Positions 15,094-25,014 are shown, counted from the first letter of the stretch. The stretch: 35,916 nt of DNA from Bacteroidaceae bacterium (GCA_017547385.1 JAFYPU010000023.1:1-35916); one strand, 5' to 3'. Notes: generated by a model from the letters alone, not told the origin. Made by a program: numbers and translations.

Positions 15094-16173
15094 ATGCGAA
15101 ACGTAACATTGGTTCTTGAAGACGGCTCCAAATTCCACGGAAAGTCGTTTGGTTATGAAAAGCCCGTACAGGGCGAAGTGGTGTTCAATTCTGCCATGAC
15201 AGGATACCCCGAAGCGCTGACCGATCCGGTCTTCGCCGGTCAAATCATGGTGATGACATATCCGCAAGTGGGCAACTACGGTGTACCCTCGCTTGACGAA
15301 AAGACCGACGGACTGGCCAACTTCACAGAGAGCGATCGCATACAACCCGCCTGTCTCATCGTGAGCGATTACAGCGAAACCTATTGCCACTGGAACGCAA
15401 AAGAAAGTTTGGGCGAATGGCTCGTGCGCGAACAAGTGCCGGCCATCACAGGTATCGACACCCGCGAAATTACCAAAACTCTGCGTGAGAACGGAGTGAT
15501 GCGCGGTCGCATCGTGTTCGAAGGCTTGGCAGAAGAGGCAGAGGCCGCTCCCGTTTATGACGAAGTGAACTACGCTGCTCAAGTTTGCTGCAAGGAAGTG
15601 ATACGTTACAACGAAGGTGCTCCCAAGAAAGTGGTGGCAGTGGACTGCGGCATCAAAAACAACACCCTGCGCAGCCTCATCCGCAGAGGCGTTGAGGTAA
15701 TTCGTGTGCCTTGGGACTATGACTTCAACACATTGGAATTTGACGGCCTGCTCCTCGGTAGCGGTCCGGGCAATCCCGACACCTGCGAAGCCACAGTGGC
15801 CAACATCGTTCGCTTCCTGCAAAATGACAAAATGCGTCCTTGCTTAGGTATCGGTATGGGCAACCTGTTGCTCGCCAAAGCTGCCGGTGCAAAGACCTAC
15901 AAGCTGAAGTATGGCCACCGCACCCACAACCAACCCGTGCGCAAGGTAGGCACCAACACCTGCTTCATCACCACACAAACCCATGGTTATGCCGTGGATG
16001 CTGCCACACTGCCCGAAGAATGGACAACCTCATACGTCAATATGAACGATGGCACCAACGAAGGCATAAGCCACATTCACAAACCTTGGGCTGCTGTTCA
16101 GTTCCAACCCGAAGCTTGCCACAACCCCGTGGCAGCCGACCCCATTTTCGATGAATTCGTAACGCTTTTATAA
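15094..16173 (+). CDS. carA: Carbamoyl-phosphate synthase small subunit, glutaminase site lost
   Basis: CarA normally hydrolyses glutamine and passes ammonia through a tunnel to CarB. The 359 residues have the normal N-terminal domain (VVFNSAMTGYPEALTDP, GNYGVPSLDE) and class I amidotransferase domain. The nucleophile elbow usually reads GICxG(N/H)Q but here reads GIGMGNL, with Gly254 in place of Cys and Leu258 in place of Gln. QNHG has become QTHG (Thr296), and the catalytic FHPEA has become FQPEA (Gln338), with only Glu340 kept. The frame is intact and the rest well conserved (AGAKTYKLKYGHRTHNQPV), so this is not simple decay. Glutaminase activity should be absent and ammonia the likely nitrogen source. 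carB follows after 18 bases. Confidence 0.93.
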   Translation: MRNVTLVLEDGSKFHGKSFGYEKPVQGEVVFNSAMTGYPEALTDPVFAGQIMVMTYPQVGNYGVPSLDEKTDGLANFTESDRIQPACLIVSDYSETYCHWNAKESLGEWLVREQVPAITGIDTREITKTLRENGVMRGRIVFEGLAEEAEAAPVYDEVNYAAQVCCKEVIRYNEGAPKKVVAVDCGIKNNTLRSLIRRGVEVIRVPWDYDFNTLEFDGLLLGSGPGNPDTCEATVANIVRFLQNDKMRPCLGIGMGNLLLAKAAGAKTYKLKYGHRTHNQPVRKVGTNTCFITTQTHGYAVDAATLPEEWTTSYVNMNDGTNEGISHIHKPWAAVQFQPEACHNPVAADPIFDEFVTLL

Positions 16174-16191
16174 TTTCCTAAGACAATCATC

Positions 16192-19100
16192 ATGAAAGAG
16201 ATAAAAAAAGTTCTGCTGTTGGGTTCCGGTGCCCTTAAAATCGGAGAAGCCGGCGAATTTGACTATTCCGGTTCACAAGCGCTCAAGGCACTGAAAGAAG
16301 AAAACATCGAGACCATTCTCATCAACCCCAACATTGCGACCGTGCAAACCAGTGAGGGAGTGGCCGATCGCACCTACTTCCTGCCCGTTACACCGTTCTT
16401 CGTTGAAAAGGTGATTCAAAAGGAACGCCCCCAAGGCATCATGTTGGCCTTTGGCGGACAGACGGCATTGAACTGCGGTGTAGAGTTATACAAAAGCGGT
16501 ATTCTTGACAAATACGACCTGCAAGTGCTTGGCACCCCCGTACAAGCCATCATGGACACCGAGGACAGAGATTTGTTCGTACAGAAACTGAACGAAATCG
16601 ATGTTAAGACCATCAAGAGCGAAGCATGCGAGGACATCGAAAGTGCTCGCCGCGCAGCCAAAGAGCTGGGCTACCCCGTCATCCTGCGTGCCGCATACGC
16701 ACTCGGAGGATTAGGTTCCGGCTTCTGCGACAATGAAGAAGAACTCAACAAGTTGGCAGAAAAGGCCTTCTCGTTCTCTCCGCAGGTGTTGGTGGAAAAG
16801 AGTTTGAAGGGCTGGAAGGAAATCGAGTTCGAAGTGGTGCGCGACCGTTTTGACAACTGCATCACTGTGTGTAACATGGAAAACTTCGACCCGCTCGGCA
16901 TCCACACTGGTGAAAGTATCGTTATCGCTCCCTGCCAAACACTCAACAACAACGAAGTGCTGAAGTTGCGCGAACTGGCCATCCGCATTGTGCGCCACGT
17001 CGGCATTGTGGGTGAATGTAACGTGCAATATGCTTTTGACCCCTTCTCTGAAGACTATCGCGTCATCGAAGTTAACGCTCGTTTGAGCCGTTCGTCTGCA
17101 CTTGCCTCCAAGGCAACCGGTTACCCCCTTGCCTTTATCGCAGCCAAGTTGGGTCTCGGTTACGGCCTCTTCGACTTGAAGAACACAGTAACAAAAACCA
17201 CAACTGCGTACTTCGAACCGACACTTGACTACATCGTTGGTAAATTCCCGCGTTGGGACCTCGGAAAATTCCGTGGCGTGGACCGCGAAATCGGTTCCTC
17301 CATGAAATCCGTGGGAGAAGTGATGTCCATCGGTCGCACCTTCGAGGAAGTTATCCAAAAGGGATTGCGCATGATCGGACAAGGCATGCACGGTTTTGTG
17401 GATAACAAGGAACTGAAAATCGATGACGTCGATGCAGCCTTGCGCGAGCCGACCGACAAGCGTATCTTTGTTATCGAAAAAGCCTTCGACCAAGGTTATA
17501 CCGTCGATCAGATTTACGAACTTACGAAAATCGACAAATGGTTCTTGGAAAAGCTGAAAGGCATTCATGACACCGACCAAGAAATCCACGCTGTGGGCAA
17601 CATCAACTTGCTGGACAACGAATTGCTGAAGAAAGCCAAGATACAAGGATTTACCGACTTCCAGATTGCCCGTGCTTTGGGATTGGAGAAAGAAATGGAG
17701 CCCGAAAAGGCTGCGCTCATCGTGCGCCAACGCCGCAAACAAGCCGGTATCATCCCTTATGTCAAGCAAATCGACACCTTGGCTGCCGAATATCCCGCAC
17801 AAGCCAACTATCTGTATCTCACATATCTGGGTCAGGCACATGACATCACTTTCGAAAACGACAAGCGCAGCGTTGTGGTATTAGGATCCGGTGCTTACAG
17901 AATTGGTTCTTCGGTTGAATTTGACTGGTGCGGTGTGCAAGCACTTAACACCATCCGCAAGGAGGGTTATCGCTCCATTATGATTAACTACAACCCCGAA
18001 ACGGTATCGACCGACTACGACATGTGCGATCGTCTCTACTTTGACGAACTCACATTTGAGCGCGTGATGGACGTACTCGACCTTGAATGCCCCTACGGAG
18101 TGGTTGTATCGACCGGTGGACAAATACCTAATAACTTGGCCATCCGTTTGGATGAACAACACATCCCCCTGCTTGGAACACAAGCCAAATACATCGACAA
18201 TGCCGAGGACCGCGACAAGTTCTCTGCCCTGCTCGACCGCATCGGTGTGGACCAGCCCGAATGGAGTGCCCTGACTTCGATGGACGACATCAACTCTTTC
18301 ATTGAAAAAGTGGGCTTCCCCGTATTGGTACGTCCCAGCTACGTGCTTTCAGGTGCTGCCATGAATGTTTGCTCCAACCAGGAAGAACTTGAACGCTTCC
18401 TGAAACTTGCTGCCAACGTGAGCAAGAAACACCCTGTGGTGGTGAGCCGTTTCTTGCAACATGCCAAGGAGGTGGAAATGGACGCTGTGGCTCGCGACGG
18501 CGAAATCATTGCCTATGCCATTAGTGAACACGTGGAATATGCCGGTGTGCACTCCGGAGATGCCACCATTCAGTTCCCGCCCCAGAAACTCTATGTGGAA
18601 ACAGCCCGTCGCATCAAGAAAATCTCAAAGCAGATTGCCAAAGAATTGCACATCAGCGGACCGTTCAACATTCAGTTCCTGGCCAAAGAAAACGACATCA
18701 AAGTGATCGAATGTAATCTTCGTGCCAGCCGCTCCTTCCCCTTCGTGAGCAAGGTTTTGAAGATTAACCTCATTGAACTGGCTACTCGCATCATGCTGGG
18801 CCTGCCCGTTGAAAAGCCCTCCAGCAACTTGTTCGATCTCGACTATGTGGGCGTGAAAGCCTCTATGTTCTCCTTCAACCGACTGCAGAAGGCTGACCCC
18901 GTGCTCGGCGTCGACATGGCCTCAACAGGCGAAGTGGGATGCTTGGGCGAAGATTCACGCGCAGCCCTTCTGAAGAGCATGCTCTCCGTGGGCCATCGCA
19001 TCCCCGAAAAGAACATTCTTCTTTCAACCGGCGACGGCAAACAAAAAGCAGAAATGCTTGAAGCTGCACAGATGCTCAAGGATAACGGATACAACCTGTA

Positions 19101-19407
19101 TGCCACAGGTGGAACAAGCCGCTATCTTACTGAAAACGGCATTGAAAACACGTTGGTATACTGGCCTAGCGAAAGCGGACAACCGCAAGCTCTCGACCTC
19201 TTGCACAACAAAGAAATCGACATGGTGGTTAACATCCCGAAAAACCTGTCGACCGGCGAACTGACCAATGGTTACAAAATCCGCCGTGCCGCCATCGACC
19301 TCAATATCCCGCTTATCACCAATGCCCGATTGGCTTCGGCATTCATCGGCGCGTTCTGCACAATGACGATGGACGACCTCGAAATCAAGAGTTGGCAGGA
19401 GTATTAA
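16192..19407 (+). CDS. carB: Carbamoyl-phosphate synthase large subunit
   Basis: It makes carbamoyl phosphate from bicarbonate, ammonia and two ATP for pyrimidines and arginine. At 1071 residues it has full family length with two ATP-grasp halves. The first opens with LGSGALKIGEAGEFDYSGSQ and contains FGGQTALNCG, YALGGLGSG and ARLSRSSALASKATGYPLA. The second opens near residue 564 (GSGAYRIGSSVEFDWCG) and contains STGGQIPNNLA, RPSYVLSGAAMNV and NLRASRSFPFVSK. The C-terminal MGS-like regulatory domain covers roughly 935-1071. Phrases such as VCNMENFDPLGIHTGES and DFDFIKVD-free KQIDTLAAEYP recall animal CPS1/CAD more than E. coli CarB. A strong terminator ends the operon. Confidence 0.97.
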   Translation: MKEIKKVLLLGSGALKIGEAGEFDYSGSQALKALKEENIETILINPNIATVQTSEGVADRTYFLPVTPFFVEKVIQKERPQGIMLAFGGQTALNCGVELYKSGILDKYDLQVLGTPVQAIMDTEDRDLFVQKLNEIDVKTIKSEACEDIESARRAAKELGYPVILRAAYALGGLGSGFCDNEEELNKLAEKAFSFSPQVLVEKSLKGWKEIEFEVVRDRFDNCITVCNMENFDPLGIHTGESIVIAPCQTLNNNEVLKLRELAIRIVRHVGIVGECNVQYAFDPFSEDYRVIEVNARLSRSSALASKATGYPLAFIAAKLGLGYGLFDLKNTVTKTTTAYFEPTLDYIVGKFPRWDLGKFRGVDREIGSSMKSVGEVMSIGRTFEEVIQKGLRMIGQGMHGFVDNKELKIDDVDAALREPTDKRIFVIEKAFDQGYTVDQIYELTKIDKWFLEKLKGIHDTDQEIHAVGNINLLDNELLKKAKIQGFTDFQIARALGLEKEMEPEKAALIVRQRRKQAGIIPYVKQIDTLAAEYPAQANYLYLTYLGQAHDITFENDKRSVVVLGSGAYRIGSSVEFDWCGVQALNTIRKEGYRSIMINYNPETVSTDYDMCDRLYFDELTFERVMDVLDLECPYGVVVSTGGQIPNNLAIRLDEQHIPLLGTQAKYIDNAEDRDKFSALLDRIGVDQPEWSALTSMDDINSFIEKVGFPVLVRPSYVLSGAAMNVCSNQEELERFLKLAANVSKKHPVVVSRFLQHAKEVEMDAVARDGEIIAYAISEHVEYAGVHSGDATIQFPPQKLYVETARRIKKISKQIAKELHISGPFNIQFLAKENDIKVIECNLRASRSFPFVSKVLKINLIELATRIMLGLPVEKPSSNLFDLDYVGVKASMFSFNRLQKADPVLGVDMASTGEVGCLGEDSRAALLKSMLSVGHRIPEKNILLSTGDGKQKAEMLEAAQMLKDNGYNLYATGGTSRYLTENGIENTLVYWPSESGQPQALDLLHNKEIDMVVNIPKNLSTGELTNGYKIRRAAIDLNIPLITNARLASAFIGAFCTMTMDDLEIKSWQEY

Positions 19408-19436
19408 ACCGAACATTTCGACACACTCTCATAACT

Positions 19437-19479
19437 ACCGCAGCGGAGCAGGAACACCTGCTTCGCTGCGGTGTTTTTT
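19437..19479 (+). terminator. Terminator of carAB
   Basis: ACCGCAGCGGAGCAGG pairs with CCTGCTTCGCTGCGGT (one mismatch) around a four-base loop, followed by GTTTTTTG. Confidence 0.93.
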
Positions 19480-19796
19480 GTTTGGTAAATCGAACAAGCA
19501 TGATGTGCATCCGGAGAGTGATAGCAGAGTGTATCTGTCACTCATCCGTCACCCTATCTATCACAGGTTAACACACTGACTACCCGTATTTACCCATAAA
19601 AAGTGACAGTGGTGAAACAGAAAAGGCAAAAATGCCGGATGCGCGTACGCGTACACACGCGAGCACATATCATAAATATATGTATGACATAGGTATGTTT
19701 GTCGCCTCCGTTTTTTGCTTTCGCTAAAACAATGAAAACCATTTTGCAATTTCATTTGTCATCGACCGCCCCATTTGGTTAAAATCCAAGGAAGAC
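19480..19796. other. Intergenic stretch with no supported gene
   Basis: Between the carB terminator and the next promoter there are scattered GTGACAG/CTGTCAC and GTGATAG/CTATCAC words, the palindrome CGCGTACGCG near 19641, and AT-rich sequence. A 64-residue minus-strand frame (19755-19561) has no start context or similarity that I trust. The GTGACAG words and alternating purine-pyrimidine run look like remnants of a mobile or decayed gene, but this is only an impression. Confidence 0.4.
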
Positions 19797-19827
19797 TTTG
19801 AAGATTTCTACCATTATAGTAAATTAG
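19797..19827 (+). promoter_or_regulatory. Candidate promoter of the papain-like protein gene
   Basis: TTTG (19797-19800), a 19-base spacer and TAAATTAG (19820-19827) fit the Bacteroidetes layout with two mismatches in the -7 box. The leader would be about 80 bases. Confidence 0.5.
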
Positions 19828-19915
19828 CCACGTTTATGGGGTAACATCAACATACACCATGGAAACAAAAACCCGAACATTTTATACAAATCACTAACTC
19901 AATAAATCTTTCTCC

Positions 19916-22900
19916 ATGAAACATTTATCAAAATTGTTGTTGGTTGCCGGACTTGCTTTCCCCGCTTTGTTATCGGCACAACAAAGGGTTACGGATGTAG
20001 ATCGGACGAAATACCCCGACTACTCCACCACTTTTAATCCGGACGAGTCGCTAAGGGCTAAACCCTTCCGCGCCACCAAAGGTAAAACAAAGGCTGCGGA
20101 TGCACTCCCCGACCATGTGAATAATGCTGAAAACATGTATTTCCCTCCGGTGTTCAACCAAGACGGTGGCTCATGCGGATCAGCCTCACGCATTTCCTAT
20201 ATGTTCAGCTACGAACTGGCCGCTTATCGCAACCTTGATGGTTCGAAACCCGAGAACTATTATCCCTCACACTTCGTATGGCTACATACGTATGCACCCA
20301 ACGGACAAGGCAAAGACGAATTTGTGCAGTTTGTGGGTGTTCCCTCTGCTGCCACTTATGGCGGACAGACCTATTCTTCCTTGTTTGGTAATCAGGACAC
20401 AGAACAAGATGATTTTGGATGGATGCAAGGCTATGACAAATGGTTTGAAGCCATGCACAACCGTATGCTCAAACCTCAAAACTTTCCGCAAAGCATAGCC
20501 ACAGAAGAAGGCCGCAATGCCGTGAAACGCTGGCTCTACAACCACAATGGAGACAACGATTTTCACGCCGGCGGAATCTGCGGTATCGGTGTGGCATCGG
20601 GCGGTGTATGGAAAAACATTCCGAAGACTGCCACGAACGACGCCATTGGTGTAACAGGCAAATACTACGTGAAAGAATGGGGTACGCAAGTGGACCACGC
20701 TCTGACCATCGTCGGATATGACGACCGCATTGAGTTTGACCTTGACGGTGATGGTGTTTATGGAGAGGCAGCCGCAGACGAGCGTGGAGCTTGGATCATT
20801 GTCAATTCGTGGGGCAACACCTGGTGTAACAAAGGTTTCATCTATTGTCCGTATGCCTTTGGCGGAAGTGCTTTCAAGAATGACGGAACAGCCGGAAACC
20901 GCACTTTCAACGGCGACTTCTGGTGGCCGGAAATCTATCACGTGCGCAAAAACTATCGCCCCCTGCGTACCATCAAACTCGAGATGGAATACTCTCGCCG
21001 AAGCGAAATCGCATTAAGCGCCGGTGTGTCAAGCGACTTGTCAGCCGAGAAGCCGCAAAAGTCTGTTCCGTTCATCCACTTTATCTACTCGGGTGATGGT
21101 AACTATGGCAACACCAATCCGGCTCCTGAAATTCCGATGCTGGGACGCTGGGCTGATGGTAAACTGCACACAGAACCGATGGAATTTGGCTACGACCTGA
21201 CCGACCTCTCTGCCACTTTCGACAAGAACATGCCGCTCAAGTATTTCTTTATTGTTGACACCAAAACATGGGCACAAGGCAAGGGTAAAATTCACAAAGC
21301 CTCCATTATCGATTACGAACACGATCCGGCAGGCATAGAAACACCGTTCGACCTCAGTGGTGAGGGAGTTGAAATCAAGAATGCCGGTGAACAAACCATC
21401 ATCTCGGTGGTGGTATACGGACAAGGCTACTTTGCACCTCAGAACCCCTCATTTGATGGAGCCACACTCAGTTGGCAAACTCCTATGCGCTCGAGCCACA
21501 TCATTCAGTCGTATAACATTTATGCAGATGATGTGCTGATTGAAAACGTAGGAAAGGATGTGCAGTCTTATCAAATTGACAATGCCACAGCCGGTAATTA
21601 TAGCATCACTGCCGTATATGAAGATGGCACAGAATCTGCAAAAGCCACAGTGAACGCACCGATAGCGAATGCTACCACCAACACGGCCATCAATTTGAAG
21701 CAATCCGGATTTACCATCCCCAATATCTTCAGCACCAAGTTTGAACAAGCCACCATTGAATTCTACATCAACCCGACCACCTTGGCAAACTGGAACCAAA
21801 GCGGCGGACCCGGTTGGGGAACTTTCATGTTCCATGCCAATGCAGACGGACGCTACACTGCAGGATGGGATACCGGCAACCGTGTTAACTCAAGCACAAC
21901 ACTTAGCACGAGCACATGGAAGCACGTGGCCATGGTCATCGACCGCAGCACGCTTACACTATATATTAATGGTAAGAAGAGTGGTTCGGTCAATTCATCC
22001 ACTTATAGTGGTGTTGGCGGCTTTGGCGATCTCACATTCTCTGCCAACGGAACTCAGAATGCACAGAATGCCAGATACGATGAAATCCGCATTTGGAACT
22101 ATGCTCGTTCGGCCACAGAAGTGCAGAAAAGCTACAATGTGGAATACACCGGAAGCATTCTTCCCCAGGGACTGATTGCCTACTACAAGGGAGATACCTT
22201 GCATACTGCTGACGGAACTGTGAAACTGCGCGATTGCGTAGGCGGAAACCACGCCACAATCCTCAACAGCAGTTTCCAGATGCTCAACATCTCGAAGAGT
22301 AATCCTCCTCGCCTTGTTTCCCCGACGGACGAACTCGCAGTAAGCATTGACGAGCCTGCAGAACCTGTTTATGCCGGTATTCCGACAACTTTCACTGCCA
22401 CCCACAGCCAATCAACCAATGCGTTGAAGTGGACCGCTGCCGGGGCAGGTGTAGAAAATTTGGCAGTAGCAAGTCCCACTCTCACATTCAGCGAGGCTGG
22501 CCAATACACCATTTCGGTGGAAGCCGCCAATGCCAAGGGCGAAACAGTAACAGCCACTCGCGACATCACCGTTAACGAAATTCCTGACATTGACGCAGGA
22601 TTTAAGGCCACAAAGACCAACGTTCCTGCCGGCGAGCGCGTTACTTTCTTGGTAAACAAACCCGTGTTGGGTTACCTCTACGAATGGTCTATGCCCGGTG
22701 CAGATGTTGAAAAAGTTACGACCATGAACGCTGCGGCTTCATATCAAGCCAAAGGCGATTACACCGTAACGCTCACCGTTACAGCTCCTGATGGGCAAAG
22801 CAAATCTTCCAGTGTCAACATCTCAGTGGTGGAAGTGGCACCCGTCGCAGCTTTCACCATTGCCCCCGGAGTTATTCTCAAAGGCGAAAACACTTTCCTC

Positions 22901-24880
22901 CGCGACCAATCAAAGTTTGCGCCCAACAAGTGGCTGTGGCATATCTGCGGCCCCACCGGCGACTACATCATCAACGGACAAAACTCTTCGTTCTCGCCCG
23001 ACAAACCCGGTATTTACGATGTTACACTCACAGCCTCCAACAACACCGGCAGCCACAAGGCAACGCGTGAACGCGGTCTCATTGTTTGCAATGCCGACAG
23101 TAAGAATGGTCTGAACTTCGGAACTGGCGGAGCCAGACTCACCGCAACGAAAGTTCCCTTCACCACAGACCAAAACACTTTCTCCATTGAATGGTGGATG
23201 AACTCCGGACGCCTTGCCACCTATTGCAATGGCATTGGCGACAGCGAAGCAAGTTTGATGCTGAAGACCAACGCCACCGGTGCAATGGAGCTTCACATCA
23301 ACAGCAAATCTGTTTCTTCGGGTGACGACTTCATCATTCCCGGCGAATGGCATCATTATGCTGTTACCTTCAACAACAGAAGCACCATCTTCTATCGCGA
23401 CGGCATTCAGTTCAGCAAAAAGTCGATAATGCAAGCCAAGTTGCCCGCCATTGCCAACTTCAGCATCGGCACAGCAACCGCTCCGCAGACCGGACAGATG
23501 GACGAATTCCGCGTATGGAACAAGGCACTCAGTCTGGAACAGCTCAAGGAAGTGGCCAATGCCCCAATCACCGACATCGCAGCTGCCGAAGCCAATGGTT
23601 TGGTTGTATATTACTCATTCAACCAGAGCGGTGGTGATGTGCAGGATGGCACGACCAACAGCAACCATGGCATTCGCAGTGGGTTCGGTCCTGATGGCGA
23701 TGCATGGGGACTCTCAAAAGGTGTGTTCAGCCTCAACTTCGAAGCGAATGAAACGAAAGCCGACATTTCTGCCGACTATCTGAAGAACTACAAGAAAGCC
23801 TTCAGCAGCGATGCCAGCAAGTGCGTCAACCCGCAGCTCAGCAGCCGCACTTTTGCCATCAAAGATTGGACACTCGAAAACACCATCGTCAATGGCAGCA
23901 TCACCACCGGTGCTCACGTTGACAAGGCTAAGAACAACTGCTTCACCGTTACCACCGGTTGGGACAATTTTGCCTCCGCGCTGACCGACCACAAGGTGTA
24001 TCAGACCATCACACTGCCGGAAGGCTCTTACACATTCACAGCCACTTATGACGACACATACGAAGGACAAAGCGGAAGCAGCTACATCGTGGCAGCTACA
24101 GGCAAGGGACTGCCCAACACAGACGAACTTAACGCCGAAAGCCTGGCACACCAGCTGATGCTCCCGAAGAGCGGCTCATGCGCCGGCAACAGCATCACAT
24201 TCGTGCTGACTGAGGAAACCGAGGTGAGCCTTGGCCTCGTGGTCAACATGAACGGTCAGCTGTGTATGACCATTCAGAACTTCACACTGACACGCAGCAA
24301 CGTAACTTCTCTCGAGGCTGATGGTGCCAATGGTTACGACCTGGAAGTTGACGCAACAGGTTATAGCTCGCTCTACCTGCCCTACCCCGTTGAAATACCG
24401 GAGGGAGTGGTGGCCTATTGTGTGACGAATGTTGATGAAACCACAGCTGCCGTTACGCTCGAAGCCATTGGCGACGGAGTGATTCCGGCACGCACGGGTG
24501 TGATTATTGAAACCACGGCCGGCACGCACCACTTCAACCCGGCTTCACAAAGCGGAACAGCCACCAGCCTCATGGTGGGCCACACCGAAGATACCAACGC
24601 TGACACCGGCAAGAGCTATTATGCATTTACCAACATGAATGGTGAAAAGCAATTCAGTCTCCACACCGGTTCACTCCTGCCCGCCCACCGTGCATTCCTG
24701 GAAGTGGAAAGCGGCAGCCTCCCCGAAGTTCTCAGCATCAACATCGTGGAGACCGGCATCGGTCAGCTCATCACCCCGGGACAAGGTCAGGCAAAGGTGT
24801 ATGACCTCAGCGGTCGCCGTGTGAAGCAAAGCTCCGGCGGCATCTACATCATCAACGGACAAAAGGTGGTGGCAGAATAA
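19916..24880 (+). CDS. Secreted papain-like (C1) multidomain protein with LamG and PKD domains
   Basis: The 1654-residue protein begins with a signal peptide (cleavage near LLSAQQ). Residues about 65-320 are a papain-fold domain with FNQDGGSCGSASRISY (Gln82, Cys87), VDHALTIVGYDD (His261) and NSWGNTWCNKGF (Asn297). Aligned on the following helix, the nucleophile position falls on Ala90 and Cys87 sits at the structural-Cys position, so activity is in doubt. Then come an Fn3-like domain (about 515-590), a LamG-like domain (590-745), PKD-like domains (815-1060), a second LamG (1065-1250), a carbohydrate-binding-like domain (1290-1460) and a Prevotella-type beta domain. It ends in YDLSGRRV ... IINGQKVV, probably a type IX sorting signal. 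It is likely cell-surface. It has its own promoter and terminator. Confidence 0.85.
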   Translation: MKHLSKLLLVAGLAFPALLSAQQRVTDVDRTKYPDYSTTFNPDESLRAKPFRATKGKTKAADALPDHVNNAENMYFPPVFNQDGGSCGSASRISYMFSYELAAYRNLDGSKPENYYPSHFVWLHTYAPNGQGKDEFVQFVGVPSAATYGGQTYSSLFGNQDTEQDDFGWMQGYDKWFEAMHNRMLKPQNFPQSIATEEGRNAVKRWLYNHNGDNDFHAGGICGIGVASGGVWKNIPKTATNDAIGVTGKYYVKEWGTQVDHALTIVGYDDRIEFDLDGDGVYGEAAADERGAWIIVNSWGNTWCNKGFIYCPYAFGGSAFKNDGTAGNRTFNGDFWWPEIYHVRKNYRPLRTIKLEMEYSRRSEIALSAGVSSDLSAEKPQKSVPFIHFIYSGDGNYGNTNPAPEIPMLGRWADGKLHTEPMEFGYDLTDLSATFDKNMPLKYFFIVDTKTWAQGKGKIHKASIIDYEHDPAGIETPFDLSGEGVEIKNAGEQTIISVVVYGQGYFAPQNPSFDGATLSWQTPMRSSHIIQSYNIYADDVLIENVGKDVQSYQIDNATAGNYSITAVYEDGTESAKATVNAPIANATTNTAINLKQSGFTIPNIFSTKFEQATIEFYINPTTLANWNQSGGPGWGTFMFHANADGRYTAGWDTGNRVNSSTTLSTSTWKHVAMVIDRSTLTLYINGKKSGSVNSSTYSGVGGFGDLTFSANGTQNAQNARYDEIRIWNYARSATEVQKSYNVEYTGSILPQGLIAYYKGDTLHTADGTVKLRDCVGGNHATILNSSFQMLNISKSNPPRLVSPTDELAVSIDEPAEPVYAGIPTTFTATHSQSTNALKWTAAGAGVENLAVASPTLTFSEAGQYTISVEAANAKGETVTATRDITVNEIPDIDAGFKATKTNVPAGERVTFLVNKPVLGYLYEWSMPGADVEKVTTMNAAASYQAKGDYTVTLTVTAPDGQSKSSSVNISVVEVAPVAAFTIAPGVILKGENTFLRDQSKFAPNKWLWHICGPTGDYIINGQNSSFSPDKPGIYDVTLTASNNTGSHKATRERGLIVCNADSKNGLNFGTGGARLTATKVPFTTDQNTFSIEWWMNSGRLATYCNGIGDSEASLMLKTNATGAMELHINSKSVSSGDDFIIPGEWHHYAVTFNNRSTIFYRDGIQFSKKSIMQAKLPAIANFSIGTATAPQTGQMDEFRVWNKALSLEQLKEVANAPITDIAAAEANGLVVYYSFNQSGGDVQDGTTNSNHGIRSGFGPDGDAWGLSKGVFSLNFEANETKADISADYLKNYKKAFSSDASKCVNPQLSSRTFAIKDWTLENTIVNGSITTGAHVDKAKNNCFTVTTGWDNFASALTDHKVYQTITLPEGSYTFTATYDDTYEGQSGSSYIVAATGKGLPNTDELNAESLAHQLMLPKSGSCAGNSITFVLTEETEVSLGLVVNMNGQLCMTIQNFTLTRSNVTSLEADGANGYDLEVDATGYSSLYLPYPVEIPEGVVAYCVTNVDETTAAVTLEAIGDGVIPARTGVIIETTAGTHHFNPASQSGTATSLMVGHTEDTNADTGKSYYAFTNMNGEKQFSLHTGSLLPAHRAFLEVESGSLPEVLSINIVETGIGQLITPGQGQAKVYDLSGRRVKQSSGGIYIINGQKVVAE

Positions 24881-24912
24881 TCCTTCGCCCACACTCATTA
24901 TAATATATGTAT

Positions 24913-24946
24913 ATGGAGAGGCTCCACACGGGCCTCTCCATTTTTT
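24913..24946 (+). terminator. Terminator of the papain-like protein gene
   Basis: ATGGAGAGGC (24913-24922) pairs with GCCTCTCCAT (24932-24941), followed by six Ts. Confidence 0.92.
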
Positions 24947-25014
24947 GTATCTCGCCCACCCTTACGAGCCGGGCAGCCTCCCGATTGGGCAGTGAGCACA
25001 CAGCCTTCAATGCC

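Noticed and set aside
15094-16173. carA as a pseudogene
   Set aside because: Frame, length, spacing to carB and the non-catalytic parts of the amidotransferase domain are intact, which does not look like decay.
16711-17841. Minus-strand open frame of 376 codons within carB
   Set aside because: Shadow of carB; no motifs and no promoter.
19561-19755. 64-residue minus-strand frame in the gap after carB
   Set aside because: No start signals, mixed composition and no recognised family; kept only as part of the intergenic note.
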